A stretch of DNA of 64,000 bases from Frondihabitans sucicola. Lineage in GTDB: Bacteria; Actinomycetota; Actinomycetes; Actinomycetales; Microbacteriaceae. The position numbers and the translations under genes are program-made. Below are positions 1 to 10,381 of the stretch, in pieces. Each line of letters begins with the position of its first letter. Position 1 is the stretch's first letter. The notes beneath the pieces are model-generated. The model made no database searches and was not told the DNA's origin. It saw only the letters and a list, made by a program, of their open reading frames with translations. The stretch spans positions 4,035,042 through 4,099,041 of the forward strand of contig NZ_AP027732.1 in assembly GCF_030296615.1 (NCBI RefSeq). The letters run 5' to 3'.

Positions 1-1
1 C

Positions 2-394
2 AACGTCTTCGGCGTCGTCGCGGTCTACCAGGCGATGCTGCCCCTGCTCCGCAAGGGCGTGGACGCCCGCATCGTCAACGTCTCGAGCGGTGTCGGCTCG
101 TTGACCGCCAACGCCGATCCGACGTACCCGTACCACTCGATATACGGCCCCGTGTATCCGGCCTCGAAGGCGGCGGAGAACGCCATGACGCTGGCGATGA
201 TGATCGAACTGGAGGGGACCGACATCAAGATCAACCTCGTCTCGCCGGCGTTCACCAGCACGGCCCTCAACAACTTCGCCGGAACCGAATCGATCGAGGA
301 CGGATCCCGCGAGGTCGTGCGGGTCGCGCTCCTCGGCAAGGACGGCCCGACCGGCACCTTCACGCGCTGGGAGGACACCACCATTCCGTGGTAA
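2..394 (+). CDS. SDR family oxidoreductase, C-terminal part
   Basis: The gene is cut by the window start; about 130 residues are visible, beginning NVFGVV, which is the usual helix after the NAG motif of a short-chain dehydrogenase. The catalytic triad region is present: the serine strand (IVNVSSGVGS) and YPASKAA with the Tyr-x-x-x-Lys pair. The C-terminus follows the classical SDR plan (INLVSPAF, then a short tail ending in TIPW). It should be a soluble NAD(P)-dependent dehydrogenase/reductase; the substrate cannot be told. A MarR regulator follows 9 bases downstream and may be co-transcribed. The coenzyme-binding half lies outside the window. Confidence 0.85.
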   Translation, partial: NVFGVVAVYQAMLPLLRKGVDARIVNVSSGVGSLTANADPTYPYHSIYGPVYPASKAAENAMTLAMMIELEGTDIKINLVSPAFTSTALNNFAGTESIEDGSREVVRVALLGKDGPTGTFTRWEDTTIPW

Positions 395-403
395 CCATGT
401 CGG

Positions 404-859
404 GTGCCTGACGAATCGGAAGACCACAGCGACTCGGTCGGCGGCTGGGCGAAGAAGTACTACCTGACGTCCCGCGCGCTGATCGAGTCGACCCTGCGCC
501 CCTACGACATCGGCCGGACGCAGTGGTACGTGCTCCACCAGCTCGTGACCTACGGGCCCACCCTGCAGCGCGACCTCGGCCAGCTTCTCGAACTCGAGCG
601 GGCGACCCTGAGCGGAATCGTGACGGCTCTCGTGCGCAAGGGGCTCGTGACGCAGGAGGCCGACGCCACCGACCAGCGGCAGCGCGTGCTCCGCATCACC
701 GACGCCGGCCGGGCCCTGTGGAGCGAGCTCCCCGATCCGATCGCCATCTCGTCGTCGGTGGCCTTCGGCGGCGCCGATCCGGCCGACCTCGCCGCTGCGC
801 GCCGAGTGCTGCAGGAGGCCACACGCCGCCTCAACGCGCACATCGCGCCGCCCTCCTGA
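404..859 (+). CDS. MarR family transcriptional regulator
   Basis: The 151-residue protein has the MarR layout: an N-terminal dimerisation helix, a winged helix-turn-helix at about residues 40-100 with recognition helix LERATLSGIVTALVRKGLV, and the wing motif DATDQRQRVLRITDAG. It would bind DNA as a dimer and respond to a small ligand or oxidant. The GTG start at 404 lies 9 bases after the stop of the upstream SDR, which suggests the pair is one operon and that the SDR is a target. No operator could be assigned because the promoter is outside the window. The gene ends at a long hairpin shared with the convergent neighbour. Confidence 0.85.
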   Translation: MPDESEDHSDSVGGWAKKYYLTSRALIESTLRPYDIGRTQWYVLHQLVTYGPTLQRDLGQLLELERATLSGIVTALVRKGLVTQEADATDQRQRVLRITDAGRALWSELPDPIAISSSVAFGGADPADLAAARRVLQEATRRLNAHIAPPS

Positions 860-866
860 CCAGAAG

Positions 867-924
867 CAGGCGCTTTTACGTCGAACAGGCGAACTAGATC
901 GCCTGTTCTGCGTAAAAGCGCCTG
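867..924. terminator. Long hairpin at a convergent gene junction
   Basis: Arms 867-892 and 899-924 are reverse complements at 24 of 26 positions, with a 6-base loop. The hairpin lies just after the MarR stop and overlaps the last codons of the convergent flavoprotein gene. There is no T-tract on either side, so a bidirectional terminator or RNA-stabilising hairpin is inferred. Confidence 0.6.
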
Positions 925-2231
925 TCTTCGGGCGACGCCAGGCGGTCGGCGATCCGGTAGGCGAGCTGCCGCACCTCGGGGATGGCGACGGTCTCCCAGA
1001 GCGCGCCCTTGAGCGCCGCGCCGATCGCGAAAAGACGGTCGGAGGGCACCCCCGACGAGTCGACCAGGGCGCCGGAGGCGTCGGTGTCGAAGCCGATGCC
1101 CGTCGGGTCGGGAGCGACGAGGCCGGCGTCGAGGAGGGCGTCCACGAGCCGACTCCAGCCCCGAGACGCAACCGAAGCGGGGCCGGTGCAGTTGATCGCG
1201 ACGTCGAACGACGTTCCGGCGACACTCGGCGACAGCGTCAGGGCGCCCGACTCGATCAAGGCCGACACCTCGGCCCAGACCGCCTGCGCCATCCGGTGAC
1301 GGTGGACGTCCCAGCGCCGCGCGACGTGGTCGAGGAACCGCCGCCGATCGGCGACGGACAGCCTCTGCCACAGAGTCTGGACCTGCGGGCGCACGCCGTC
1401 GAGCACGGCCTGCCACGGGGATCCTGCGCCCTTCGCCGCCCGGAGCTGAGCGCCGAACGCGGAGATCATCTCGCCGAGGGTCGCGACCTCGTCGCCCAAC
1501 CCCGGCCCGGCCGCCGCAGGCTCGGGCAAGTGCACGGCGGGAAGCAGGAGGCGACGGCTCGTCGCGGTCAGTCGGACTCCCGGCATGCGTCGCGCGAGAG
1601 ACGTCGCCACGTCGATCATGGTCAGGCCGGTGCCGACCAGGAGGACCCGGTCGGACGCGGTGACCCCGTCGAGTGCGCCCGGCGCCCAGGGGTCGTCGAG
1701 GGAGCGCGCGGCCCCCGTCGCGACGGTGCCGGGTGCGGGGTTGCCGAGGGCGAGCACCGCGCTTTCCGCGGTCAACGACGAACCGTCGGCCAACGCGACC
1801 GTCACCCCGGCGGACGACGGCAGGATCCCGACGACCTCGCCCTGCAGAAAAGTCACCTCGGTCGGCGACGACGCGAGCAGCCCCGCGAACTGCGACTCGA
1901 CGTAGTCGCCGAAGACGCGGCGCGGCACGTACGAACCGGCATCGGCGGGCGTCCCGTCGACGTCCCGCCAGCCGGCGCGGTCGAGCCAGCGCAGGAACGC
2001 CTCGTCGTCGGTGGCCGAGAGGCTCATCTTGCCGGCGGGGCTGTTCAGGCGGTGGTGCGGCTCGGCGCGGCCGTAGGCGAGGCCGCGTCCGACGACGGGC
2101 TCCCGCCCGACGACAGTGACGTGCAGGGCCGGGAGGCCGAGGGCTGCGGACCGGTCGCGCAGCGCGAAGGTCGCGAACACTGCCGCCGCACCACCGCCCA
2201 CGATGACGACGGAGGATTCAGAGGAGCTCAT
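894..2231 (-). CDS. FAD/NAD(P)-binding protein (NAD_binding_9 type)
   Basis: The 445-residue protein starts with a Rossmann dinucleotide-binding motif (VVIVGGGAAA, residues about 8-17) and continues with the GRGLAYG and HHRLNSPAGKM segments typical of the family of FAD/NAD(P)-binding proteins that is often misnamed hydroxyacylglutathione hydrolase. A second nucleotide motif (VLLVGTGLTMID) occurs near residue 190. It is probably a cytoplasmic flavoprotein of unknown substrate. The ATG at 2231 has a GAAAGG ribosome site 7 bases upstream. The 3' end of the gene is part of the long hairpin at 867-924, so its last residues (DRRFYAEQAI) are encoded inside the stem. Confidence 0.75.
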   Translation of the reverse strand: MSSSESSVVIVGGGAAAVFATFALRDRSAALGLPALHVTVVGREPVVGRGLAYGRAEPHHRLNSPAGKMSLSATDDEAFLRWLDRAGWRDVDGTPADAGSYVPRRVFGDYVESQFAGLLASSPTEVTFLQGEVVGILPSSAGVTVALADGSSLTAESAVLALGNPAPGTVATGAARSLDDPWAPGALDGVTASDRVLLVGTGLTMIDVATSLARRMPGVRLTATSRRLLLPAVHLPEPAAAGPGLGDEVATLGEMISAFGAQLRAAKGAGSPWQAVLDGVRPQVQTLWQRLSVADRRRFLDHVARRWDVHRHRMAQAVWAEVSALIESGALTLSPSVAGTSFDVAINCTGPASVASRGWSRLVDALLDAGLVAPDPTGIGFDTDASGALVDSSGVPSDRLFAIGAALKGALWETVAIPEVRQLAYRIADRLASPEDRRFYAEQAI

Positions 2232-2291
2232 CGGGAGGCCTTTCGTGTCGGACTGTCATCGACGACGCTACCGACTGCGGCCACGCGCTCC

Positions 2292-2743
2292 CTACGCCCG
2301 AGCGGCCAGCTGCGTCGAACACGCCTCCGCGGCCACCCACGAGAGCATGGCGCACTTGACCCGCATCACGAACTTCGAGACGCCCTGGAAGGCCACGGCG
2401 TCACCGAGGAGGTCTTCGTCGGGCTCGCCGGCGCCCTTGGAGCGCATCATGGCGCGGAACGCATCGGTGCGCTCGGCGAGCTCGGCCAGCGTCAGGCCCG
2501 GTGCCAGCTCTGCCAACACCGATGCCGACGCCATCGAGATGCTGCAGCCGTCGCCCTGCCAAGCCAGCGTCGTGATCGTGCCCGTGTCGGGGTCGAGGGC
2601 GACGCGGACAGTGATCTCGTCCCCGCAGGTGGGATTGCGTTCGTAGTGCTCGGCGTCGGCGCCGTCGAGGGGGCCGTCGCCCGTGCGCGCCTTCGCGTGA
2701 TCGAGGATGACCTGCTGGTAGAGGCCTGCGAGTGCGTCGGGCA

Positions 2744-2744
<1 letters not shown>
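2292..2744 (-). CDS. sufU: Fe-S cluster assembly sulfur-transfer protein SufU
   Basis: The 150-residue protein has the zinc site of SufU: Cys40 and Asp42 in NPTCGDE, Cys67 in GDGCSIS and Cys131 in VKCAML. SufU accepts persulfide sulfur from the cysteine desulfurase SufS and passes it to the SufBCD scaffold. The ATG overlaps the sufS stop by one base (TGATG), so the two are translationally coupled. The length and the 18-20-residue insert between the second and third cysteines match Gram-positive SufU and not IscU. The sufBCD genes are not in the window. Confidence 0.93.
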
Positions 2745-5313
<2,569 letters not shown>

Positions 5314-5334
5314 CTAAGAGCGACCGGGCGCGGA

Positions 5335-5388
5335 CTCGGGCTCGGACTCGGGCTCGGGCTCGGGCTCGGACTCGGACTCGGACTCGGG
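5335..5388. repeat. Hexanucleotide repeat CTCGGG/CTCGGA, nine units
   Basis: Nine perfect-length units of CTCGGR lie between two genes of the minus strand, just upstream of the acyltransferase ATG. Because the unit is 6 bases long, copy-number change would not shift a frame but could alter promoter or leader spacing. A GC-rich stretch of GCGCGCTGC repeats follows. Confidence 0.9.
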
Positions 5389-5430
5389 CGACGCGCGCTG
5401 CGCGCTGCGCGCGCTCGCCTCTGCACTCGG

Positions 5431-6356
5431 TCACGGCGGTCGCAGGAGTGGGACCCCGACGCCCCCGAGGAGCTTGGCGAGCCTGCGGGGTTCGTGCAGA
5501 TCGCGCCAGTCGCAGCGCGTGAACCCGCGCACCTCTGGTCGACGGCGTATCCGGTCTTCGCGTCTCTTTTCTCTGACCACCACCTCGGCCGGTGTCAGAC
5601 GACCGAGGTAACGCGCCTCGGTGTATTTCACGACGCCGTCGAATTCCAGCATGGCCCCCTGCGCATCGAACCAGAAGTCGACCTCGCCGATCGCGCCCCG
5701 CTCGTCGAAGAACGGTCTTTGCAGGACGGGTTCTGGCGCTCCGATCTCGTCGAGGACGACCCGAGCGAAGGATTCGCCGGGCGACTGTGACTGCGGCGAG
5801 GCGAAAGCCAGGGCACGAGCGGCCGCCTTCGCTGCCCGGGCCCGAGGCCGTTCGCCGAGGCTGGCCGCGACAGCCGAGGAGTCGCCGCCGCAGCGAGCAA
5901 GGATGCAGTCGAGGATCGTGACGGCGTCGGCGCGTGGCGCGCTCAACGCGATGTCGGCGCCGGTTCGGGCCAACGAGGTGACGCGAATCCCTCCGATCTC
6001 GACCACGTCGTTCGGGCTCAGGCCTCCCGCGTGTTTGACGACTCCGGGCCAGGACTGTGTTCTCCGGCGGGCTGGATCGATGACGTGCACGCGTGATGGC
6101 TGGGGCCCGAGGCTGGGGAGACGATGCAGCGCCGCCGCCGATGCGTGCGAGACCACGACCCGCGGGCGAAGGCGCGCCACGGTGGCGCGGACCTGCAGGA
6201 CGTGCTGCTGACGAGGCGTGAGGAAGCGAACGCCGCAGCCTCGACATAGGCCGCGGTGTGGAGGCGAATGAGCTCATCACGTCGCGCCCCGCGGTGGAGC
6301 GCATCGTTGTGGCGGCGGTCGCTTGGAAGCGTACGGAGGATGTTCGGTTCCGGCAT
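5431..6356 (-). CDS. AbiEi-like / DUF559-type protein (one frameshift)
   Basis: Repaired length is about 308 residues. The N-terminal part (starting MPEPNILRTLP, with ARRDELIRLHTAAYV) resembles the winged-helix region of the actinobacterial proteins annotated as type IV toxin-antitoxin AbiEi-like regulators. The C-terminal part carries a restriction-endonuclease-like core: GEVDFWFDAQGAMLEFDG, then KYTEARY and a basic VVREKRREDRIRR helix, as in DUF559 proteins. The two parts are in different frames; the break is near 6210-6220, where one extra base joins the halves. These proteins are common singletons in Microbacteriaceae and no toxin partner is adjacent, so a toxin-antitoxin role is not supported here. 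Confidence 0.6.
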
Positions 6357-6459
6357 GCGTCAAGCGTGGCGCGCAGACGGCTCTCGGCGGCACGCCGCGA
6401 AGGAACTGTGGACGACGCGCCGGGCGCCGTCGTCCTGGGGAGGAGAGCTTGCGGCCCTG

Positions 6460-6518
6460 GCACCACGCCCCTGGTTGGCACCGAGCGCGCGCTTGGTGCC
6501 AACCAGGGCGCGTGGTGC
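6460..6518. repeat. Inverted repeat at the edge of the minisatellite
   Basis: Arm 6460-6482 and arm 6495-6518 are reverse complements over 23 bases apart from one inserted base, with a 12-base GC loop. The arms contain the CTGGTTGGCACC / GGTGCCAACCAG core that recurs in the tandem repeat to the right, so an inverted copy of the unit has formed a strong potential cruciform. Confidence 0.85.
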
Positions 6519-6705
6519 CGGCCGGAGGTTGCCAGGGGCTGTGGTGCCAACCAGGGGGCGCGGTGCCAACCAGGGCGCGTGGTGCCGGCCGGAGGCTGCC
6601 AGGGGCCGTGGTGCCACCCAGGGGGCGCGGTGCCAACCAGGGGCCTGGTGCCGGCCGGAGGTTGCCAGGGGCTGTGGTGCCAACCAGGGGGCGCGGTGCC
6701 AACCA
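6495..6705. repeat. 66-67-bp tandem repeat, about three copies
   Basis: The landmark GGAGG(T/C)TGCCAGGGG recurs at 6524, 6591 and 6657, a period of 67 and 66 bases. Each unit contains several copies of GGTGCCAACCAGGG. Units differ by a few substitutions, so the array is not freshly expanded. Confidence 0.88.
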
Positions 6706-6761
6706 GCGCGCGCGGCGCCAACGCGATAGCGAGCGGCACGTGCGCAGCGCGCCGCTCGGGG

Positions 6762-7289
6762 CTAGAGGGGCCGGGCAGGCACGCCGACGACGGTGGCACC
6801 CGGGGCGACGTCGCGGGTGACCACGGCGCCCGCCCCGACGCGGGCGTCGGAGCCGACCGTCACGGAGCCGAGCACGGCGGCGCCGGCACCGATCTCGACG
6901 CGGTCGCCGATCGACGGATGGCGCCGGCCGCCCGGGCCCGGCCCGCGGCCGCCGAGCGTGACGCCGTGGTAGATCAGCACGTCGTCGCCGACGACGGCGG
7001 TCTCGCCGATCACGACACCCATGCCGTGGTCGATGAAGAGGCGCCGCCCGATCGTCGCTCCGGGGTGGATCTCGATGCCCGTGAGCGACCGGGCGACCTG
7101 CGACAGCACGCGGGCCAGCAGCCGGGCGCCGGGGAAGGGGCGGGCGCGCCAGAGGCGGTTGGTGACCCGGTACGCCCAGACGGCGTGCAGACCGGAGTAG
7201 ACGAGGACGATCTCGAGGGCCCCTCGGGCGGCAGGATCGCCGGCTCTCGCCGCCCCGACGTCGTCGCGGAGCCGCGCGATCAGTCGCAC
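6762..7289 (-). CDS. cysE: Serine O-acetyltransferase (CysE/EpsC type)
   Basis: The 175-residue protein makes O-acetylserine from serine and acetyl-CoA, the first step of cysteine synthesis. It has a short alpha-helical N-terminus, then left-handed beta-helix hexapeptide repeats (IHPGATIG, LFIDHGMGVVIGET, IYHGVTLGGRG, RVEIGAGAAVLG, VVTRDVAPGATVVGVPAR). The HPSIGD and DHGMG segments carry the expected active-site histidines. Its length matches the short Gram-positive form. GTG 7289 is chosen because GAGGG lies 7 bases upstream; a GTG at 7319 in the same frame has no ribosome site. No O-acetylserine sulfhydrylase (cysK) is adjacent, although the two are often neighbours in actinobacteria. Confidence 0.9.
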   Translation of the reverse strand: MRLIARLRDDVGAARAGDPAARGALEIVLVYSGLHAVWAYRVTNRLWRARPFPGARLLARVLSQVARSLTGIEIHPGATIGRRLFIDHGMGVVIGETAVVGDDVLIYHGVTLGGRGPGPGGRRHPSIGDRVEIGAGAAVLGSVTVGSDARVGAGAVVTRDVAPGATVVGVPARPL

Positions 7290-7525
7290 GGGCGGACCCT
7301 CGGGAACCCGGAACGGCACGGCCGGGACACGCTGGAGCCGTTCGTGTCGCGCATTCGGCCTCTCGTTCCGTCGTCGCTGGTGGACGGCTCGATTCTAGGC
7401 GGTGGCGAGGCCCTCTCCGGCGGGTCTCCCCCTCGTGGCACCGCCCGTTCTGGGGATTCCGGGCCGTGTCGCGCCACCTTAGAGTGGCAACGGAGGTTCC
7501 GAGGGGAACCCGGGAGGGGAAGGCC

Positions 7526-7720
7526 ATGAAGGCAGGCAGGATCACGATCTACGTCGCCCTCGTCGTCATCGGGAGCCTTCTGACGCTCGACGCCGTCCGA
7601 CGCCTCGTCACGGGCGACTACCTCTGGTGGACGATCGAGGTGTTCGTGGCCGTCGTCGCCGCCCTTCTGGCCCACCGCGTGCGCGTGCGCCGCCCGGGCC
7701 GCGACCTCGAGCCCAGCTGA
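7526..7720 (+). CDS. Small two-helix membrane protein
   Basis: This 64-residue protein has two hydrophobic segments (ITIYVALVVIGSLLTL and WTIEVFVAVVAALLAHRV) separated by a short charged loop, and a basic C-terminal tail (VRVRRPGR). ATG 7526 is chosen over the longer GTG form because GGGAGGGGAAGG lies just before it. No family is recognised. It is transcribed away from cysE and towards the next gene, and a hairpin follows at 7752-7767. Confidence 0.65.
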   Translation: MKAGRITIYVALVVIGSLLTLDAVRRLVTGDYLWWTIEVFVAVVAALLAHRVRVRRPGRDLEPS

Positions 7721-7751
7721 CGCCGCGCCACGACGTGAATCAGCCGCCACA

Positions 7752-7767
7752 CCCTGCCGGTGCAGGG
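7752..7767. terminator. Small GC hairpin between convergent genes
   Basis: CCCTGC and GCAGGG form a 6-bp stem with a 4-base loop in the gap between the small membrane gene and the convergent gene ending at 7817. No T-tract is present. Confidence 0.4.
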
Positions 7768-7816
7768 GACGACGGCCGCGAGCGAGCGGGCTCCGACTCA
7801 GCGGGCGCCGCGCCGG

Positions 7817-8286
7817 CTAGAGAGTGGCGAACGAGGCGACCTGGATGTCCAGATCGACGATGAGCGACAGCATCCTGCCGTTGTGCAGCGTGCGGAACTC
7901 GTACTGCCCCTCGCCGATCTCCTGCGGTTCGGCCCAGGCGAGCGCCAGCCGGCTGCGGTGGTCGAGACCGGAGTGGATGGCCAACCAGCGGATGATCTGG
8001 GCGCGCTCGTCGCGGATCGCGCGGGTCCGCACCGAGCGGCGGTAGCTGACGACGGCGGCGACGAGGGTGAAGACGACGCCGGCCGCCAGCGCGATGATCT
8101 TGGCCGTGGCGTCGAGCGGCAGGAGCGCGGCGATGATGATGGTCTGGACGGCCGTGAGCAGGAGGGTCGAGTCGAGCATCGAGTAGCGCCGCAGGGGACG
8201 CCGCGGCCGTTGCCGCAGCGGATGCTCGTGAGCGGCAGCTCGATTTCCCGAAGTGCGTCGCTGGCCGACGGATTGACGATCGTCAC
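7817..8286 (-). CDS. Two-helix membrane protein of unknown function (one frameshift)
   Basis: Repaired length is about 156 residues. GTG 8286 is preceded by AGGGGAG at a good distance and starts MTIVNPSASDALREIELPL. The frame breaks at the G4 run 8194-8197; one extra base joins it to LRRYSMLDSTLLL and the rest. Two membrane helices follow (LLLTAVQTIIIAALLPL and IIALAAGVVFTLVAAVVSY), then a cytoplasmic tail with ERAQIIRWLAIHSGLDH. I do not recognise a family. If the frameshift is disregarded, the product would start at ATG 8179, which has no clear ribosome site. Confidence 0.55.
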
Positions 8287-8590
8287 GATGGAACTCCCCT
8301 GGCCCGTCCATGGGCCCGACGCGGGTCCGCCCGACGGACCCACAGGCCCGCCCGTCGGGCCCACAGCAATGGTGGCCCCTCGAGGGAGGACAGGGAGGCC
8401 CCCGTCCGGGGCGACACACCCCCAGTTCGCGGGTGTTTCCGGCCCGCGGCGCACGGGCTTCCGGTCGCGACCGCGAGCGACCGCGAACGACCGGAGCGAC
8501 CGGAGCGACCGCGAACGACTGCGAGCAACCGCGAAGAACGTGAAGAACGGCACCGACGGCCGCGACGTCACCAGCAGCGACGGCTCAGGA
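8287..8590. other. Structured gap, no gene seen
   Basis: This 304-base gap contains nested inverted repeats. GGGCCCGACG at 8312-8321 pairs with CGTCGGGCCC at 8353-8362, and inside are hairpins GGGTCCG/CGGACCC (8323-8341) and GGCCCG/CGGGCC (8345-8361). To the right, about 8465-8545, is a degenerate array of short CGACCGNGA-type repeats. The structure could end transcription from the DUF4265 gene. Confidence 0.55.
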
Positions 8591-9031
8591 TCACGGCGTC
8601 CGCGGATCCTCGAACTCCAGCACGCCTCGCGAAGCCGCCTCCTCGAGGGCGGCACGGACGGCGGGCTCAGGGGCGCGGGGCGGGACGTCGACGCACCAGA
8701 GCTGCGGGAAGCCGGACGGCGTGACGCTCGCCCCCAGGGTGCCGAGCCTCTCGAGGACGGGCTCGACGAGGTCGGAGCCCGCGAGCGAGATGATGCGGAA
8801 GCTGCGATGCCCGCCGGCGGTGATCCTGCGCTCGAACCGCAGGGTTCCGTCGGCGCCTCGGCTCGCCGCAACGGTGTCGCCGAGCGAGAGGTCGAGGGCG
8901 AACGCGGGCGTCTGATCGACGACGAAGCCGTCGCCGCTCGGATGCACGAGCAGGGGCTCGCTCGGCACGGGCGGCCAGCCGTCGTGGACGTCGAGCGCGA
9001 CGGCGACAGAGAGGCTGCTGTCATCGGGCAT
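8591..9031 (-). CDS. DUF4265 domain-containing protein
   Basis: The 146-residue protein matches the DUF4265 pattern: HDGWPPVPSEPL, an early loop FVVDQTPAFALDLSLGDTV, the segment TAGGHRSFRII, and a C-terminal helix. The family is small, cytoplasmic and of unknown biochemical role. It is transcribed divergently from the Nudix gene at 9080, with a gap of under 50 bases. Confidence 0.75.
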   Translation of the reverse strand: MPDDSSLSVAVALDVHDGWPPVPSEPLLVHPSGDGFVVDQTPAFALDLSLGDTVAASRGADGTLRFERRITAGGHRSFRIISLAGSDLVEPVLERLGTLGASVTPSGFPQLWCVDVPPRAPEPAVRAALEEAASRGVLEFEDPRTP

Positions 9032-9079
9032 GTTTCGACCCTAGGGCACGCCCGAGGGCCCGGTACTTGCTAGCCTGCC

Positions 9080-9550
9080 GTGGTGGCCACCCCCGACTTC
9101 GTCCTCGCTCTCCGCTCGAAGATCGGCACGGCGCCGCTCTGGCTCTCGGGCATCACGGCCGTGGTCGTCCGCGGATCGGAGGTGCTGCTGGTGCGGAGAT
9201 CCGACAACGGCGCCTGGACACCGGTCACGGGCATCATCGACCCGGGCGAGAACCCGGCGACCGCCGCCGCGCGCGAAGTGCTCGAGGAGGCCGACGTCGA
9301 GGCGCGTCCCGTCCGGCTCGTGCTGGTCGACGTGACCGAGCCGATCGTCTACGCGAACGGCGACGAGAGCCAGTACCTCGACCTGACGTTCCGGTGCGAC
9401 TACGTGTCGGGCACGCCCTTCCCGGCCGACGGGGAGAACACCGAAGCGCGGTGGTTCGAGGTCGACGACCTGCCCGAGATGTCGACCGACATGCGGGCCC
9501 GGCTTCAGGCGGGGCTCGACGACCGGCCAGAGGCGCGGTTCACGCTGTAG
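9080..9550 (+). CDS. Nudix hydrolase
   Basis: The 156-residue protein carries a Nudix box, GIIDPGENPATAAAREVLEE, which gives the Gx5Ex7REUxEE metal and diphosphate site; the usual glycine after the EE pair is replaced (EEADVE). It would hydrolyse a nucleoside diphosphate linked to another group, but the substrate is not determined. GTG at 9080 or 9083 may start translation (MVATPDF or MATPDF). A 15-bp tandem repeat begins 24 bases after the stop. Confidence 0.85.
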   Translation: MVATPDFVLALRSKIGTAPLWLSGITAVVVRGSEVLLVRRSDNGAWTPVTGIIDPGENPATAAAREVLEEADVEARPVRLVLVDVTEPIVYANGDESQYLDLTFRCDYVSGTPFPADGENTEARWFEVDDLPEMSTDMRARLQAGLDDRPEARFTL

Positions 9551-9573
9551 CGCCGACCCCGAGCGCATGCGCC

Positions 9574-9693
9574 GTCGGTGCACCCGCCGTCGGCGCGCGC
9601 AGCGTCGGCGCGCGCAGCGTCAGCGCGCGCAGCGTCAGCGCGCCCACCGTCAGCGCGCCCACCGTCGGCGCGCCCGCCTTCAGCACATCCGCC
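9574..9693. repeat. 15-bp tandem repeat, eight units
   Basis: Eight units of GTCRGCGCGCSCASC-type sequence run from 9574 to 9693, and a partial ninth unit runs into the end of the DinB-like gene. The unit is a multiple of three, so every frame stays open and gives Ala-Arg-Ala-Asp or Ser-Ala-Pro peptide repeats that should not be taken for genes. Confidence 0.92.
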
Positions 9694-9694
9694 G

Positions 9695-10212
9695 TCAGCG
9701 CGTGACGTCGTGCAGGTGGTGGATCGGGTCGTGCACGAAGTACAGGGCCAGGGTCTCCACCGTGAAACCGCTCCCGTCCGAGCGGAGACCGGTGCGGCCG
9801 AGCTGCGAGTCGTCGACGCTCTCGAAGGCCCGGGCAACGGACTCGGCCGCGACGGTGAGTTCGCGGGCGACCGCCCGGGGATCCTGCGCCGCGTAGTCGT
9901 CGTCGACGGCGGTGGCGTCCTGGTCCCAGTTCTCGAAGGTGGGTGCGTCTTCGTTCAGCATGAGAGCGAGTCGGCCGTCGAACACGCGGAACACGTCGCG
10001 CACGTGGGCTCCGTACTCCAGCGGCGACCAGGTGGAGTCGTCGGGCCGCTGCCGTACGTCGGGCTCGGACACGCGCGCGGGCCACGCTGCGGCGTTGGCG
10101 CGAACGAGGCGCGGGACGTCGCGGAAGACGACCGCCGTGGCGTCGTAACCGCAGTCGGTGCAGGGGCTTCGAGAACCCAGGTCCAGTTCTTCGTGTCGGG
10201 AACGATCGGCAT
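9695..10212 (-). CDS. DinB-like (YfiT/DinB superfamily) protein (one frameshift)
   Basis: Repaired length is about 172 residues. The start MPIVPDTKNWTWVLE followed by CTDCGYDA is typical of actinobacterial DinB-family proteins. The metal-binding histidines of the four-helix bundle are visible in EYGAHVRDVF and in the late motif HDPIHHLHDV. Such proteins are thought to be thiol-dependent transferases (mycothiol in actinobacteria) or stress proteins. The frame breaks at the G4 run 10163-10166; one extra base restores WVLEAPCTDCGYDA. The stop lies in the last unit of the 15-bp repeat. Confidence 0.8.
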
Positions 10213-10319
10213 GCCCCGACGATAGGCGAAACCCCCGCCCGGCTGCCGCTGTCGCGACTGCCACGCGGGGGCCGTCGAGTGCCAATCACGGACACCGCGG
10301 TGACGCGCCGACCCGGCGG

Positions 10320-10381
10320 CCGAGCCGGGCCCGCCGAGCCGGCGCCCGGGCCGAGCCGGGCCCGCCGAGCAGGCGCCCGGG
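10320..10381. repeat. 31-bp direct repeat, two copies
   Basis: The 31-bp units 10320-10350 and 10351-10381 differ at a single base. They are very GC-rich (GCCGAGCCGGGCCC core) and lie directly after the stop of the propeller gene, so they may act as its terminator region. Confidence 0.85.

Larger units (their letters stand above)
6357..6761. other. Non-coding gap with minisatellite
   Basis: These 405 bases hold no convincing gene. Several frames are open on both strands but translate only the internal repeats (PWQPPAGT, GWHHSPW and similar). The content is a 23-bp inverted repeat and a 66-67-bp tandem repeat, described separately. Confidence 0.7.

Noticed and set aside
5431-6356. Type IV toxin-antitoxin locus
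   Set aside because: The AbiEi-like protein has no adjacent AbiEii-type toxin, and the C-terminal part is a DUF559-like nuclease fold seen in many solitary proteins.
6460-6705. CRISPR array
   Set aside because: The repeats are contiguous without unique spacers, and no cas gene is present in the window.
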